Origin: Choristocarpus tenellus KU-1152
Lineage: Eukaryota; Phaeophyceae
Direction of reading: 5' to 3'
Assembly: GCA_964200185.2 (NCBI GenBank)
Contig: CAXNAD020000091.1
Location: 1-30,346 of the forward strand
DNA: 30,346 bases
This document shows positions 21,501 through 30,346 of this stretch, piece after piece. Numbering within the stretch: the stretch's first letter is position 1; the number at the start of each line of letters is the position of its first letter. Under the pieces are notes generated by a model. That model searched no databases and was not told the origin of the DNA. It was given only the letters and a program-made list of their open reading frames with translations. A program made the position numbers and the translations under genes.

Positions 21501-24098
21501 TTTTTGTGGCCATCCTCTTACCTCACTCTATTTCTTGGTTACTCATGTATGTTAGTCTGTTGTGCATCCAGATGAGACATCTGCATCCTCTTCACAGATA
21601 ATGATGGAGATCTATTGCCCCTGAGGTATGCAAATGCTCTCAAGAAGCTCTGGGCAGTGCTCTGTCATTTCAATCAAATCTCAGTAAGATTACACTTTGG
21701 AAGGAACATGTAGCACTTTGTATATTACCTGAAACTCTTACATTGAGTATAGTCTGATCAAAAGCGGTATGCACTACTTGGTTGTAGCCAATACTTCGAA
21801 GCAATTGAACCTCTCCTCCCATACTTGGATGTTGCACCTGATATGTAGTGGTTTAGCCACTAGTTTTAATCTATTCACAAGGATCCTGTCTTGCCTGCAC
21901 AAGTTTGACATACACCTGTCGTGGAGTACAAGCAAAACATCTAAAACTTGAGAGCAGATCACATTTGTTTCCGATACTAAGGACTAAGGGCAAGCAGAGT
22001 TGACATAAGTCTTTTTGTCTTTTTTGCTGGAGTTTTTGATTTCACAGGGAACTGATTATTTTATACATTTTGGAGTTGGCACCCTGACTCAAAATAGTCT
22101 GGTCTCATTACCTAAACTTGTATGCAACCACTCCAGAGTACCTCAGGTCAACTTGGTGGTAGCCATTGGTGGCACCAGCCTCATCACACAATGTCTCACT
22201 CCCTTGATCCAAATTGAGCTAATCTGTGAAATAAAAGTACCCCCATAACTCTTTCAAGAGGGGAGAGTCTGGGTCGTCCTTCAGTTGACTTGTTTTATCA
22301 GCGTTGGTGGCAACCCGTCTCATCTCACAGACCTACCTACCTGTACAGTGTGCTAGATCTTGAATGTATTCCATACAATCTATTGGTCTTTGCTATGGGC
22401 TAGCTTACACACTGTGTATTACTGTGTATTACTTGAAGCAGATTGAAAGGTCATCCTGGTAAGAAAAATTGCTGTGTGCATTGAGTAGCATAGATTCATT
22501 CAATGCAAGAATAGGGGGCCTATTGTATACAGAGCAGGATATTATCAGTTAATTATCCTGGGATGTTCTGACTTCCATCATTTATAGCCCTCCAAGGTAA
22601 TGTTTTACCACTTCTCACCCATGATGTGTGAAGTCAATTAATTAGTGAATCACTTAGAACCATGACATTGGATGTTAATTGCTCTCTTGATGAAGTTCCT
22701 GACGTCTCTCCCCAATCATTTGCAGGCCACCTTCTGTCGTCAGTTCTTGTACATTCATTTTGTAACCTAATGGGAATTCCGGACTTGAGCTTCAATAATC
22801 CGCCAGGTGATCCTGAGTTCTCTTCCCCAACATCAGTTCTACATGGCACACGTACAGGTGGAAGTCAAATGACTGAAAAGGGTGTGCTCCATGGATTATG
22901 ATACAAACTGCTGTATATATCTTAGTTCTCTGCACAGCCCCCTCCCTGCTCCCAACCACTATGCAAATACACATATTGTCATCATAACCAGTCATACAGT
23001 TAGATATTCCTAGTTTTAGATATATATCCCAATTTTTCAGTGACTATCGTATGTGGCTATTGTCCTCAATATTGTCTTGTCATGTCTATTTGTCATATAT
23101 TTAGATCTCACTATAGTACCACTGTGTTCAACCTCAATAACTGACTGCTTTGCCAACTGGAATACAAAGATAGAGTGGATAGAGTGATGGGGGAGGTACA
23201 GATCACAGGTTCAATGGAAAACACAAGCATTTAGACGATTGAATGTGGAGTGTGTAGGACTAGCAAGGTGATGGCACATGGATGGATGACTCAGTGATCA
23301 AGTTGGGTAGCACCATGATCTTTTATCTTGTTGAATATTGAGATATCATGACTGTACCACAGAGGTATTTAGTTGTGTAACTGCCCTTGTGCTACAGTGG
23401 TATCTCAGCCACCAACACCACCACCATCACTGCCTGTTTAATGCTGCTTCCTCATTGAATTGTCTTCTTGGTTTGATTTGCTTGCATGTGTTATTTTTTC
23501 ATTTTATCTGTGTTTTGTTTCCTTTTGTAATCCTTGACTTTTCTCACTATGTATTCCCATCTTTGGACTGACTGACTGCCTTTTCAACTGCAGGTCTGGG
23601 ATACCTGAGACTGTGATAAATAAATGTAAATAGATACTACTTTGAAATAATAGAAATAATCTCAATATTTGACATATTCCTGCATTTGTTAGATTGCTTC
23701 CATGTACAGAATAACACTCCACAAGTTCAATGATAAACCAATTTCACTATTTTTTTAATGGCTTCACTTCAGTAGGGAGTTTTTTATGGAAAAATGAAGC
23801 ATGTTGGATATCCTATTTGTTCACACTGAACCATCAAGCTTCAATTCTCAAGTTTGAGGCTTAAGTTAGAACTGACCTATTCAATGTTGCTGACTGACTG
23901 TATGCATGATATGTGCATCTGTTGCATGGCATGCTCTCTGGGTGTAACTTTCTTCCTGTCTATTTTACAGGTTTATGGTGTGCCTATGGAACAGGAGTCA
24001 TCCTCTTTGGTTGTTTCCTTTTTCCACTCACTTCCCCAAGCTTGTATGGAGGGTCACTCCTATGGCATGATTTATCCATGCCACCTGGGGTATTGTAA
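12536..24098 (+). CDS. RCE1: CAAX prenyl endopeptidase RCE1, 8 exons, 312 aa
   Basis: Exons: 12536-12664, 12868-12942, 13271-13423, 14100-14225, 14558-14672, 15158-15289, 22726-22806 and 23971-24098. Phases agree and total 939 nt. RCE1 is an ER multipass membrane protease that removes the -AAX tripeptide from farnesylated or geranylgeranylated proteins. Catalytic motifs: GPVTEEVVFR (EExxxR, Glu167/168), FGIAHLHH across exons 5-6 (His201) and VHSFCN (HxxxN, His253-Asn257). Other family blocks are SLYLVP in the first membrane span, ALTACLFMGPL, the FQMTYTSIFGAY segment before HLRTG, and the tail FPLTSPSLYGGS. Length matches yeast and human RCE1 (about 315-330 aa). Intron 1 starts GCAAGT, a GC-AG intron. 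Intron 6 is 7436 nt while the others are 203-1164 nt. An in-frame TGA at 12518 supports the start. Exon 7 to 8 is about four residues shorter than human RCE1, so a tiny extra exon cannot be excluded. Confidence 0.92.
15448..15691. mobile_element. MITE-like element with terminal inverted repeats
   Basis: The left end reads TATTGAGATACTACTGTT (15448-15465) and the right end AACAGTGGTATCTCAATA (15674-15691), inverted complements with one mismatch over 18 nt. Excluding the outer TA on each side, the element is 240 bp with TIRs starting TTGAGATAC. TA flanks suggest a TA target duplication, as in Tc1/mariner-derived MITEs. However, the similarity continues about 4 nt beyond the TA, so the exact end is uncertain. 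The interior has no ORF and contains a 12-14-nt direct duplication (GATTAGTGAGGT, near 15622-15645). Confidence 0.55.
16144..17098 (+). other. Phase-compatible exon-like chain inside RCE1 intron 6 (alternative 3' end or nested gene)
   Basis: Four blocks have splice-like borders: 16144-16186, 16270-16415, 16849-16911 and 17031-17098 (ending TAA). The last two are strongest, with TTCACAG and GGACAG acceptors and a GTATGT donor; they encode hydrophilic peptides (IEGLQIEPMCEQVEVERTPI, then SDSSCDHAKDDFFLVGLSK). The second block contains GSRYEVLWRWTENTQ and SKPRPLVDAINR. The first encodes a hydrophobic stretch (ILTFAFHVIVDVLL). The first begins with two bases that complete the phase-1 codon left by RCE1 exon 6. 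Exons 1-6 plus this chain therefore give a continuous 349-codon reading frame without the HxxxN motif. No domain is recognised. It may be an alternative RCE1 terminus, a nested gene, or partly chance; the first intron (83 nt) is short for this locus. Confidence 0.4.
16709..16727. repeat. ATT microsatellite
   Basis: About six consecutive ATT units within the long RCE1 intron, between two exon-like blocks. A simple sequence repeat with no apparent coding role. Confidence 0.85.
17377..17515. repeat. Minisatellite-like tandem repeat, 28-34-nt units
   Basis: Four diverged units and a partial fifth begin at 17377, 17411, 17443, 17471 and 17503. Each starts ATA/ATG, then (C/G)TAGAGATGGTGTAGATAG-like sequence and an AT-rich tail (ATAATCAG or similar). 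Unit lengths are 34, 32, 28 and 32 nt. The tract lies in RCE1 intron 6, about 280 nt after the stop codon of the exon-like chain. Confidence 0.75.
18284..18342. repeat. Two-unit direct tandem duplication
   Basis: Two adjacent copies of about 30 nt (18284-18313 and 18314-18342) begin AGCTTACA and end CCTTGTGTGTTGTGT. They differ by one deletion and a few substitutions. Intronic within the long RCE1 intron. Confidence 0.75.
21056..22248 (+). other. Second group of exon-like blocks inside RCE1 intron 6
   Basis: Three blocks look coding. 21056-21131 follows TTTTGTTGCAG, encodes FFIGKNFNYNLYPLLSVALD..., and ends CAG before GTGAAG. 21598-21683 follows a pyrimidine-rich CTCTTCACAG, encodes NDGDLLPLRYANALKKLWAV..., and ends before GTAAGA in phase 0. 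22045-22248 follows GATTTCACAG in the same phase and is open for 67 codons (GTDYFIHFGVGTLTQ...) to a TAA. The second and third join in frame. The first (phase 0 out) does not join the second (phase 1 in), so an exon is missing or the first is false. No family is recognised. These may belong to a nested gene or be chance open frames. Confidence 0.3.
23331..23669. mobile_element. Possible second copy of the intron 6 MITE-like repeat, in RCE1 intron 7
   Basis: The left side (from about 23331) contains AATATTGAGATATCA, and the right side (about 23655-23669) contains ATCTCAATATTTGAC, matching the ends of the 15448-15691 element in inverted arrangement. An internal ACAGTGGTATCTCAG (23394-23408) is a further copy of the TIR sequence. 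The interior otherwise differs from the first element. This could be a rearranged copy, nested copies, or a short derivative (23338-23408). Confidence 0.3.
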
Positions 24099-24951
24099 TA
24101 TTGTGGTTAAGGTGGCATATGTTTTTGTGTGGAAGGGCATGTGCTTCATCAAGTCCTTGTCAGAGGTGTCCGTCCACCCCTCTGAGCATAATCTCAGACC
24201 GAGTTCAGGAATTTTGAAATGGGCATAAATTTGCATCCAAGTTGTGTGAGTTAGTTTAATACAGTTTTTTTTGTGGAGCATGCATTAGAGTGTGCACTTT
24301 TCTGATTCAGTTGAGCATAACAATGGATCAATTTTTGCGTTCTTCAAACAGAGTCTACATCAATCCAGAGTATACAAAGACACTAACCTTGCATCATGCA
24401 TTGATAGTGTCTTTGAAGAAAATGTTGTGGACATGTTTTCCCTCTCTTGTGTGTGTCAATGGTAGTGTTTCAGATCTGTAGAGAAATCTTTCAGATCCAA
24501 CTTACTAGTCTATGCTTTCAATACTGATTCAATCTTGATCCAATCCCTATCTAGAGCCTGAACTGGGAGTATTTCTTTGTCCTTTTCTTCACCATTTTTT
24601 TCTTGTGCTGCCAGTGTGACATGTTTTGAGACATGGTACCCTTGGTATGAAACTGACACTCCCTCTATGATGCAGCTTCCTCTATAGAGCCTCTGTTAGA
24701 TTATTTGATGAAACACCAATCCACGAAGACAATCGGGTTGCAATTTATGAGTACATAATTCAAGGAGCTGCTTGATATATGAATGACATGTCCCTCAAGA
24801 GTTTGAAATTTGTCACTTTTCACTCTTGATCTCATGACAGTTGGATGCAAGAATCCCATTTATATTGCTGACTTTTCATGTCGACATTATTCTACTAAGG
24901 TGAAATTCCTCATCCATCTTGACATCCCATGAGCAGTTATAAGGCACCCAG
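24099..24951. other. Gap after RCE1 with no resolved gene
   Basis: This should contain the 3' UTR of RCE1; no canonical AATAAA is visible in the first 150 nt. It probably also holds upstream exons of the unidentified gene that follows. A short block at 24841-24879 (GCKNPIYIADFS) could precede the first assigned exon in phase, but its donor (GTCGAC) is weak and the implied intron is only 72 nt. Nothing else is supported. Confidence 0.4.
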
Positions 24952-27900
24952 GGAAGGTTATTCCCAATGATACTGCCCAGTCATTCTTGGTGGTGGTATC
25001 TTCAAGACAAGAGTTGATCATTCTGTGTGATGCTCCAAATAGATTCATGGTTGCCTGGTTAGGTATGAGATTGTGTTAGATACTCATTGAAGATTACCTG
25101 TGAATGTTTACTACTACGAACGCATACTTAGTACTTCAAAGTATATTTTATTTTATTCCCCAATAATGCTGTTGAGTGAATGTTGAGGGTAAATGGGAGA
25201 ATTTCATTGCACCTCAGGATACTGTCAAAAGTAAGTAATCCTGTTGTTGTGTATGCCTCCTAGAAATGTTGTGAACTACAGATTAGAGTTCTACCTCAAT
25301 TACTTGCAATGAATAGAATGAAGTTAATCAGTCCACTCTTCCTTCAACTCTTGATAGATATGGTTCACAAGTTTTTTTCCAGGAGGACAATGGAGCATGA
25401 CCAACAGTCACCCCCTGATTCATTATTCCAAGTTAGAGGGTTCTTCAAGACTCTTTCTTGCCCACATGTTATGCCGGGCTGTGTTTTATGACATTGGTGA
25501 CACTTCACTCAGTTTTTATGATAACGGCACGCACATGATACAAATTGTGAATGTGTTACTTACAACACGTTCTATGAGCAGACAGACACTCTACCAATAA
25601 CATCACTTCAAAGGAATCTGAGGAGGATGAACAAAAATGGTTGTATACAAGCCTACAGTTACATGATGTAGGTGGGTATGTATGTATTAGGTATTGTAGA
25701 GCTATGTTGGTAATATTATGCCACGGTTCTAGCCAAGCAAGGAAATTTTGTTAGGGTATGTGATATTCTATTTTTTGAAGGACTGACCATATTTTACCAT
25801 AAATACCCCATGAAGCAAAATCAATCCAAGGGAGGACAAGCAAAATTGTCTAAGATTACAGTTGGCTAGGGAGATAAATGAATTTTTGACGAGTTTTTAG
25901 TGCCAGTGAGTGTTCTTTTGCAGCAAGGTTAGTTAGGGAAAATGTTACAGTAAAAAATATTTGGTTATGTTACTTGTGCTGATACAAGGAGGCATAAAAA
26001 CCACAATACTTGATTAGAGGCGGATTAGTCGACAGATGCCTGTGTAGATAAAAAAAGAATGCTTACTTGCTCTGAGACCCTCTCCTGGGTACAAAATCAG
26101 ACACACAATTTGACAGTTCCCCCCATCAATGATGCACCTTTGTTATGAAGAAGCAATTTTGCTATATTGGGCAAGTCGATGGCTAATTAGAATATCTGCT
26201 AAGTAGTTGCCTTCACATGATGACAAAATCCTAATCTGCTAAGTAGCTGCCTTCACATGATGACAAAATCCTAATCTGCTAAGTAGTTGCCTTCACATGA
26301 TGACAAAATCCTACATTTAGTCTTCCAAGAAGCAAGCATATTAATGTTTGCTTTGATACTGTTGCCTTGCCAAATATTCCAAGAAAAATACACACATTGC
26401 AATCCTTAATCCATGAAGTTGTTATTAGAGGGATACCAACCCATGGTTGAACCCTCACCAAGTCTAACAACTTGCAATCCCTGGGATTAGCTTTTGTTAG
26501 AACTCCAATATCCCTTAGGTACTGAGAAAGAAAGTAGTCACCTCCCTGCTTTCTCGGTAGGTCAGGGCAATAGCTATTGTTCTTGCAGTTGTTTGTGTGT
26601 GGGGTGAGAGTCTTATCTATCAACTGACAGTTTATGAATAACTTGGAATGCATTAATGTGGAACATGGTGCAAGGTCATTTTGAAAGCATCAGTTTGTTA
26701 CCTGTTTTGTGGCAATTTATCAAAATTGAGTATCAAGCGATAAGTTTTATTTTAAAGCGCAAACACTCTAAAATGGTAGTTGGTACACTAAAATACTCAT
26801 CAAAAGAATTAATGCACCTAGCAGTGTGACTGGCAGCACTGCACTGATTGCAGTCATGTACATGATTCCTTTGGCACCACTTGCAGAATCATGTTCATTT
26901 TTGCTGATGATAGTGCTGGGGGTGTGTGCCTTGACTGATGTGTGTCACTCCCCACTCCAAACTATTATCCTAGGCAACACTCTTGATCCCTCATCAGAAG
27001 CATGAAGGACCCACATAGTGGGTTGTTCTGACTGGGATGGGTGTTCTGGTGAAGGCAGTGATCATATAGATACATGGTGATTGTTATTACACTCTATAGG
27101 TGCTAACATGCATTTGGTGCACACTTACTCCCTTTCTGGACAAGTTATTCTGGACACTGGGTCAATCAATAGTCCTTGACCTTTCATTTTGTCTTGTGAG
27201 GAAGCTGGCACATCACCATAGGGGTATTCTTACAATCTTTGTATTTTCACATTGATCTTGAGGTGTTGCAGACCTCTGGTCAAAAGGCACTGCAGAGGAT
27301 ATGCAATGAACACAGGAAGGAAGACAAAAATGAATGCAGAAAATATGGAGGAAATAACTCAAGGTAAGACTAAGAGGTGTAGCAAAAGATTAAGACCCTT
27401 CTCATTAGAAGTACCCCCCTACCTTTGCAACAGGAAATTCATCGTGGGGGAGTGCATCTCACCCACTCCTGTACTAGGCCAGTTTAGGTAGGTAGGTTTA
27501 TTTGGGATGTGACTTTACACTTGAATTGTGCCCTTCACATGAGGATGTGGCTGCCTCACCAAGTACAGATGTTTTCATTCCAGGGAGCGAATTCCTCAGG
27601 ATATTGGACTGGACATAATGCAACCTTTTCTTGATTTACTCATTGTATCTGGAAAACAGCAGTTTGATGCTATTGCTGCCAGTCAGACCAAGGTACACCC
27701 ATCTGAGCATGAACACCATGTTAAAGGTGGAGGGAGATCTATCCTTGTGTGGATGATAGTGATGACTCCATGGCCCACCACTTGAACACACCCCAGAATG
27801 CTTGATGGAGCCAGGTGACAAGAAAAGTCAATGTGGTGCTGCTGTTGAGACTGTGCCGCCTCTAAGTTGTGTTCTAGAAGCACACAGTCTCTCTTCTTGT

Positions 27901-28737
27901 AGTCCTGGGTCATGACCCTTTGATCAAGGTGGAGCCTGTGTGGGTGGTGCCGAAGGCAGGATTTAGATACCTGTTTAGGTCAAGTTCCTACAAACTTGGT
28001 GCCAGTGATGATAAACTATCTTACACTACTACACTTCCCAGAGGTGGCTTGTGTTGAAATGTTCCACACTGGACCTGCTGTCGTGTGCCTTGATAGAGGA
28101 CATACATGGCTTGATGTAGATATACAATATTATTGTTGCAAGAGGCTTATGGTCTCGGTTCCACTGATTAAACTTGTGCGGTGAGACAGGTGTAGACTAC
28201 CATTCCTATATTGTGTGGGGTTTGCAATTGTCCACACTAATTTACTACGAATCACTTGTCTTCTGTATAGCAAGTGTATCTTGAACATGACACAAATCAA
28301 TGGACACTAGTTAATAAATATATATATTTGTAAGGTATATATATCACTTGCTCTCCATCCTATTATCTAATCCATTGGTGGTGTCTATAGTGTATCATCA
28401 GCAGCACCATCCTCAACAGCTTGGACCAGCCCGAACACACCTGTACTTCTAATGGATGAGGATATCAGTTATCACAGGTTATGGTGTTGTCAATGGCAGG
28501 ATGAAGGCTTCCTCTTTCCTCAAGCATTATATGGAGGCTGTGACGGTGAACCTGAAATCAATCAATCACCTGCTTAGCAAACAGGGGAAAGATATTTACC
28601 ACGGTTGCTGCAAATGGTTTGTTCTCTCCTGCACATATGTCATAGGATACGCTAAATGCCACATCTAAGTTTCAAGAACATGTGACTCATTTTCTTACAG
28701 GTCTTGTCAATTTGTTATGCATGGTCTTGATGGGTAG
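24952..28737 (+). CDS. Unidentified multi-exon gene with a PH-domain-like segment (5' end unresolved)
   Basis: Phase-compatible exon-like blocks: 24952-25062, 25177-25230, 25383-25496, 26854-about 26929, 27272-27363, 27584-27692, 28042-28115, 28391-28477 and 28701-28737 (ending TAG). Block 1 encodes QSFLVVVSSRQELIILCD then APNRFMVAWL, resembling the last strands and the C-terminal helix of a PH domain with its conserved Trp. Blocks 2-3 join in frame (GKWENFIAPQDTVK, then HPLIHYSKLEGSSRLFLAHM). Blocks 5-9 join in frame (QKALQRICNEHRKEDKNEC; ERIPQDIGLDIMQPFLDLLI; RWLVLKCSTLDLLSCALIED; TPVLLMDEDISYH; SCQFVMHGLDG-stop). Block 4 is the weakest: it has two possible acceptors and a GTGTGT donor. No start codon is assigned and the family is not recognised. 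Confidence is moderate for blocks 1-3 and 5-6 as exons, low for the complete model. Confidence 0.4.
26194..26313. repeat. Three-copy 40-nt tandem repeat
   Basis: Three head-to-tail 40-nt units start at 26194, 26234 and 26274. Each begins ATCTGCTAAGTAG and ends CATGATGACAAAATCCTA. The middle copy differs at one base (AGCTGCC instead of AGTTGCC), so the expansion is recent. It lies between blocks 3 and 4 of the unidentified gene, most likely in an intron. Confidence 0.9.
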
Positions 28738-29501
28738 CATTGTCCTCTGGAGAGTACTCCAGGACAATAATTTATAATGTTCTTTATATGTGTCTGACGG
28801 TCTCAAACCTGTTGCTGAAAACTATCCAGAGGAGAACCAAAAACTCAATACTTAATCAAAAAAATAATATTACATCGTCAAAAAGATAAAAAGGGAACTC
28901 AATGTCTTTTTAAGAGGGGCATTCAAGACCCAGACACGACTCAGCCAATTTCCAACAGGAATTAGAGAACTCACAGGTCCATTATTCATCTGAAGTGTCC
29001 AATTATCACGTATCACATCAAACAAGATGAAAATAACAGTAAAATAGGAACCTAATGAGTGAGCATAAAATCTGATACACTTGAACTATCATAGCTCCTG
29101 CTTTAGCATGGCATTCATCAGTTATCACTACTTCTCTAGGAAAACACTTGACCAAGAAGCACTTGTTGATTCCATCAACCATGCATGCATACTGCATGTC
29201 AAGATTTGTTGCTATCCACCCGACCATCTGTCACTTTCTTGGCATACCATATCAAGCTTTGGAGTGTAGACGTGATTCCTCGTCTTTCGTGTATATCACA
29301 ATGATTGTTTTGTTACTATTGTATTATTAGGCCCACATAAAATAGGGAAAATTTGACATAATTACGGAATATAGAATATCGTAAATCGAAAGGTTGTAAG
29401 GCATATCATCGCTTTCAAGTCTTGTGGTTGGTCGATATAATGAGTCAGAAAGGTACGCAATAATTAAAGTTACAAAGTGAAATCTCTACGACCCATATAT
29501 A
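28738..29501. other. Intergenic, no gene recognised
   Basis: AT-rich sequence after the TAG of the unidentified gene, containing only short open frames without recognisable motifs. It would include the 3' UTR of that gene and the flank into which the copia element inserted. Confidence 0.5.
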
Positions 29502-29789
29502 TTGTGTAAAAAGGTTCAAACTATAGTTTTGCTTTATGTGATATGGATGAATGAATTAATTAGTGAAGTGACCATCATACCTCGAAGGCGGCTGCCCTGC
29601 CTTTTTACTTACTGCACACGTCAGCAGACACGTCAGAACGTGTCTGTGTCAGTCGCACTGCATCAATGGTTCTGTGTCAGTCGTAGTAGTTGCGTTAGCC
29701 ACTTGTAGCAAACCAAAAAGAAACGAACGAGCCCAACTAGACTCGAACCCATGACTCTTGACCTACATACTACCAGCCTATATTGCACA
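29502..29789 (-). mobile_element. Probable 3' LTR of a Ty1/copia element
   Basis: On the minus strand the decayed copia pol frame is followed by a purine tract, GGGGGAG (29796-29790), immediately before TGTGCAATATAG (from 29789). This is the usual polypurine tract plus TG start of a copia 3' LTR. The far end is uncertain: a minus-strand ...TTTTTACACA ending at 29502 would give a 288-nt LTR with TGTG/CACA termini, but the partner LTR and target duplication are not available to confirm it. Short direct repeats (TCTGTGTCAGTCG at about 29642 and 29671) lie inside. Confidence 0.5.
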
Positions 29790-29796
29790 CTCCCCC

Positions 29797-30346
29797 ATGA
29801 GCATGTGGCAAAGTTGCTGACAAAGCTCACCCCCGACGCAAAAGCACAGAATGCACAATATCATAAGTTTCTTGCGCAAAAACTTGGTCAAAATGTCGGC
29901 CAGCTATTTTGATGTAGGAACATACCGTACGTGGAACAGACCCTGATCCACGTATTCTCTGGTGCACTTCAGCTTCATGTCCACGTGCTTCGTTCTCCCA
30001 TTGAAGCTTGTGATCCTGACCGCCCGCCTGGATAGCACCACGGTTGCCACATAACCAGAATGCCTCAAAGGAAGATGCAATGGTGCATGCCGTATGCCAT
30101 TGCCGTCCACTCTGCCTCGGAGCTGGAGAGCGTTACGGCACCTTGAAGCTTGGAGCGCCAGGTGATCAGCGATCTGTTGAAAAGAAGCAGGTAGCCCGTG
30201 ACGCCTCCTGCACATTTGAGAGTTGGTGCCCCAGTCGGAATCCCCATTCCCCACCAAGAGCTCCCTATTCCCTCTGTCCATATCGCCAGTTCCCCGACTA
30301 TGGCATAGTAAATGCAGACGTCCAGTGTCCCTCCTATGTAGCGCAG
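29797..30346 (-). pseudogene. Degenerate Ty1/copia pol fragment: end of RT and RNase H
   Basis: The minus strand encodes the C-terminal part of a copia polyprotein across two frames. From the right edge: LRYIGGTLDVCIYY (linker after RT), VGNGDSDWGTNSQM (other frame), VTGYLLLF, ITWRSKLQGAVTLSSSEAEW (RNase H signature, about 30108-30165), then back to the first shifted frame for HVDMKLKCTREYVDQG and HVRYVPTSK. A TAG follows at 29906-29904 and the frame continues LADILTKFL, where intact elements have a sense codon. At least two frameshifts and one stop show an inactive copy. The rest of the element lies beyond the right edge. Confidence 0.88.

Larger units (their letters stand above)
15290..22725 (+). 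other. RCE1: Unusually long RCE1 intron 6 (7436 nt)
   Basis: It starts with GTGAGG after the HLRT codons and ends with TTTGCAG before exon 7. Exon 6 ends in phase 1 and exon 7 begins with the two completing bases, restoring RTGHLL, as expected for the family. The interval is AT-rich and contains the MITE-like element, two minisatellite-like tracts, an ATT microsatellite and two groups of exon-like blocks, listed separately. Between about 17520 and 21050, apart from the duplication at 18284, only low-complexity AT-rich sequence and short open frames were seen. Confidence 0.75.

Noticed and set aside
24690-24771. Peptide HEDNRVAIYEY resembling the copia RNase H 'EDN' motif
   Set aside because: The surrounding frame has none of the other expected copia motifs and soon stops. 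The match is too short.
26279-26653. 124-codon minus-strand open frame
   Set aside because: Its downstream end is formed by the 40-nt tandem repeat, and its sequence has no recognisable motif. It lies in the presumed intron of the unidentified plus-strand gene and is probably a chance frame.
26890-26930. FADDS peptide resembling an RT catalytic box
   Set aside because: No RT sequence lies on either side, and another frame fits the exon chain better. A chance four-residue match.
29735-29830. tRNA-like B box (GGTTCGAGTC on the minus strand)
   Set aside because: No acceptor stem, anticodon arm or matching A box could be formed, and the position falls inside the presumed LTR.
29904-30281. 125-codon minus-strand frame as an independent gene
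   Set aside because: It is one of two frames of the decayed copia RNase H region; the motifs alternate between frames.
1-30346. CRISPR arrays, bacterial operons, rRNA or intact tRNA genes
   Set aside because: No such structures were seen. Spliced genes and eukaryotic retroelements make a prokaryotic or organellar origin untenable.

Overview
The window is nuclear DNA from an intron-rich eukaryote. Coding exons are short (about 45-240 nt), mostly bounded by GT-AG sites, in an AT-rich background. By chaining splice sites with reading-frame phase, three conserved protein-coding genes can be read end to end. The plastid-type lysophosphatidate acyltransferase begins with a classical signal peptide, then a Phe and an S/T/R/K-rich stretch. 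This is the bipartite presequence of algae with a complex (secondary, red-derived) plastid, such as stramenopiles, haptophytes or cryptophytes. The species cannot be named from the sequence alone; the lineage statement is an inference.

Layout. 1-3395 (+): a GC-rich, frame-broken non-LTR retrotransposon with reverse transcriptase and a C-terminal restriction-like endonuclease; its 5' end lies outside the window. 3396-4245: intergenic, with one doubtful minus-strand exon-like block. 4246-7754 (+): a ten-exon BSD-domain (SYAP1-like) gene. 8064-12268 (-): a nine-exon plastid-targeted LPAAT, tail-to-tail with the BSD gene. 12269-12535: a 267-nt gap shared by the divergent LPAAT and RCE1 genes. 12536-24098 (+): an eight-exon RCE1 CAAX-prenyl endopeptidase. 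Its introns are 203-1164 nt except intron 6, which is about 7.4 kb. 24952-28737 (+): a chain of phase-compatible exon-like blocks forming an unidentified gene whose first block resembles the end of a PH domain. 29502-30346 (-): the 3' end of a decayed Ty1/copia element with a polypurine tract and LTR start, running off the right edge.

The 7.4-kb RCE1 intron is the most unusual part. It holds a MITE-like inverted-repeat element, minisatellites and two sets of exon-like blocks on the same strand. One set (16144-17098) is in phase with RCE1 exon 6 and runs to a stop codon. It may be an alternative 3' end lacking the last catalytic motif, or a nested gene.

The three conserved genes act in membrane biology (plastid phospholipid synthesis, ER processing of prenylated proteins, a BSD-domain adaptor). 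Nothing beyond adjacency, and possibly the shared LPAAT/RCE1 promoter, links them functionally. Splice junctions were inferred by eye from consensus sites, phase and family resemblance. No alignment or transcript data were available.
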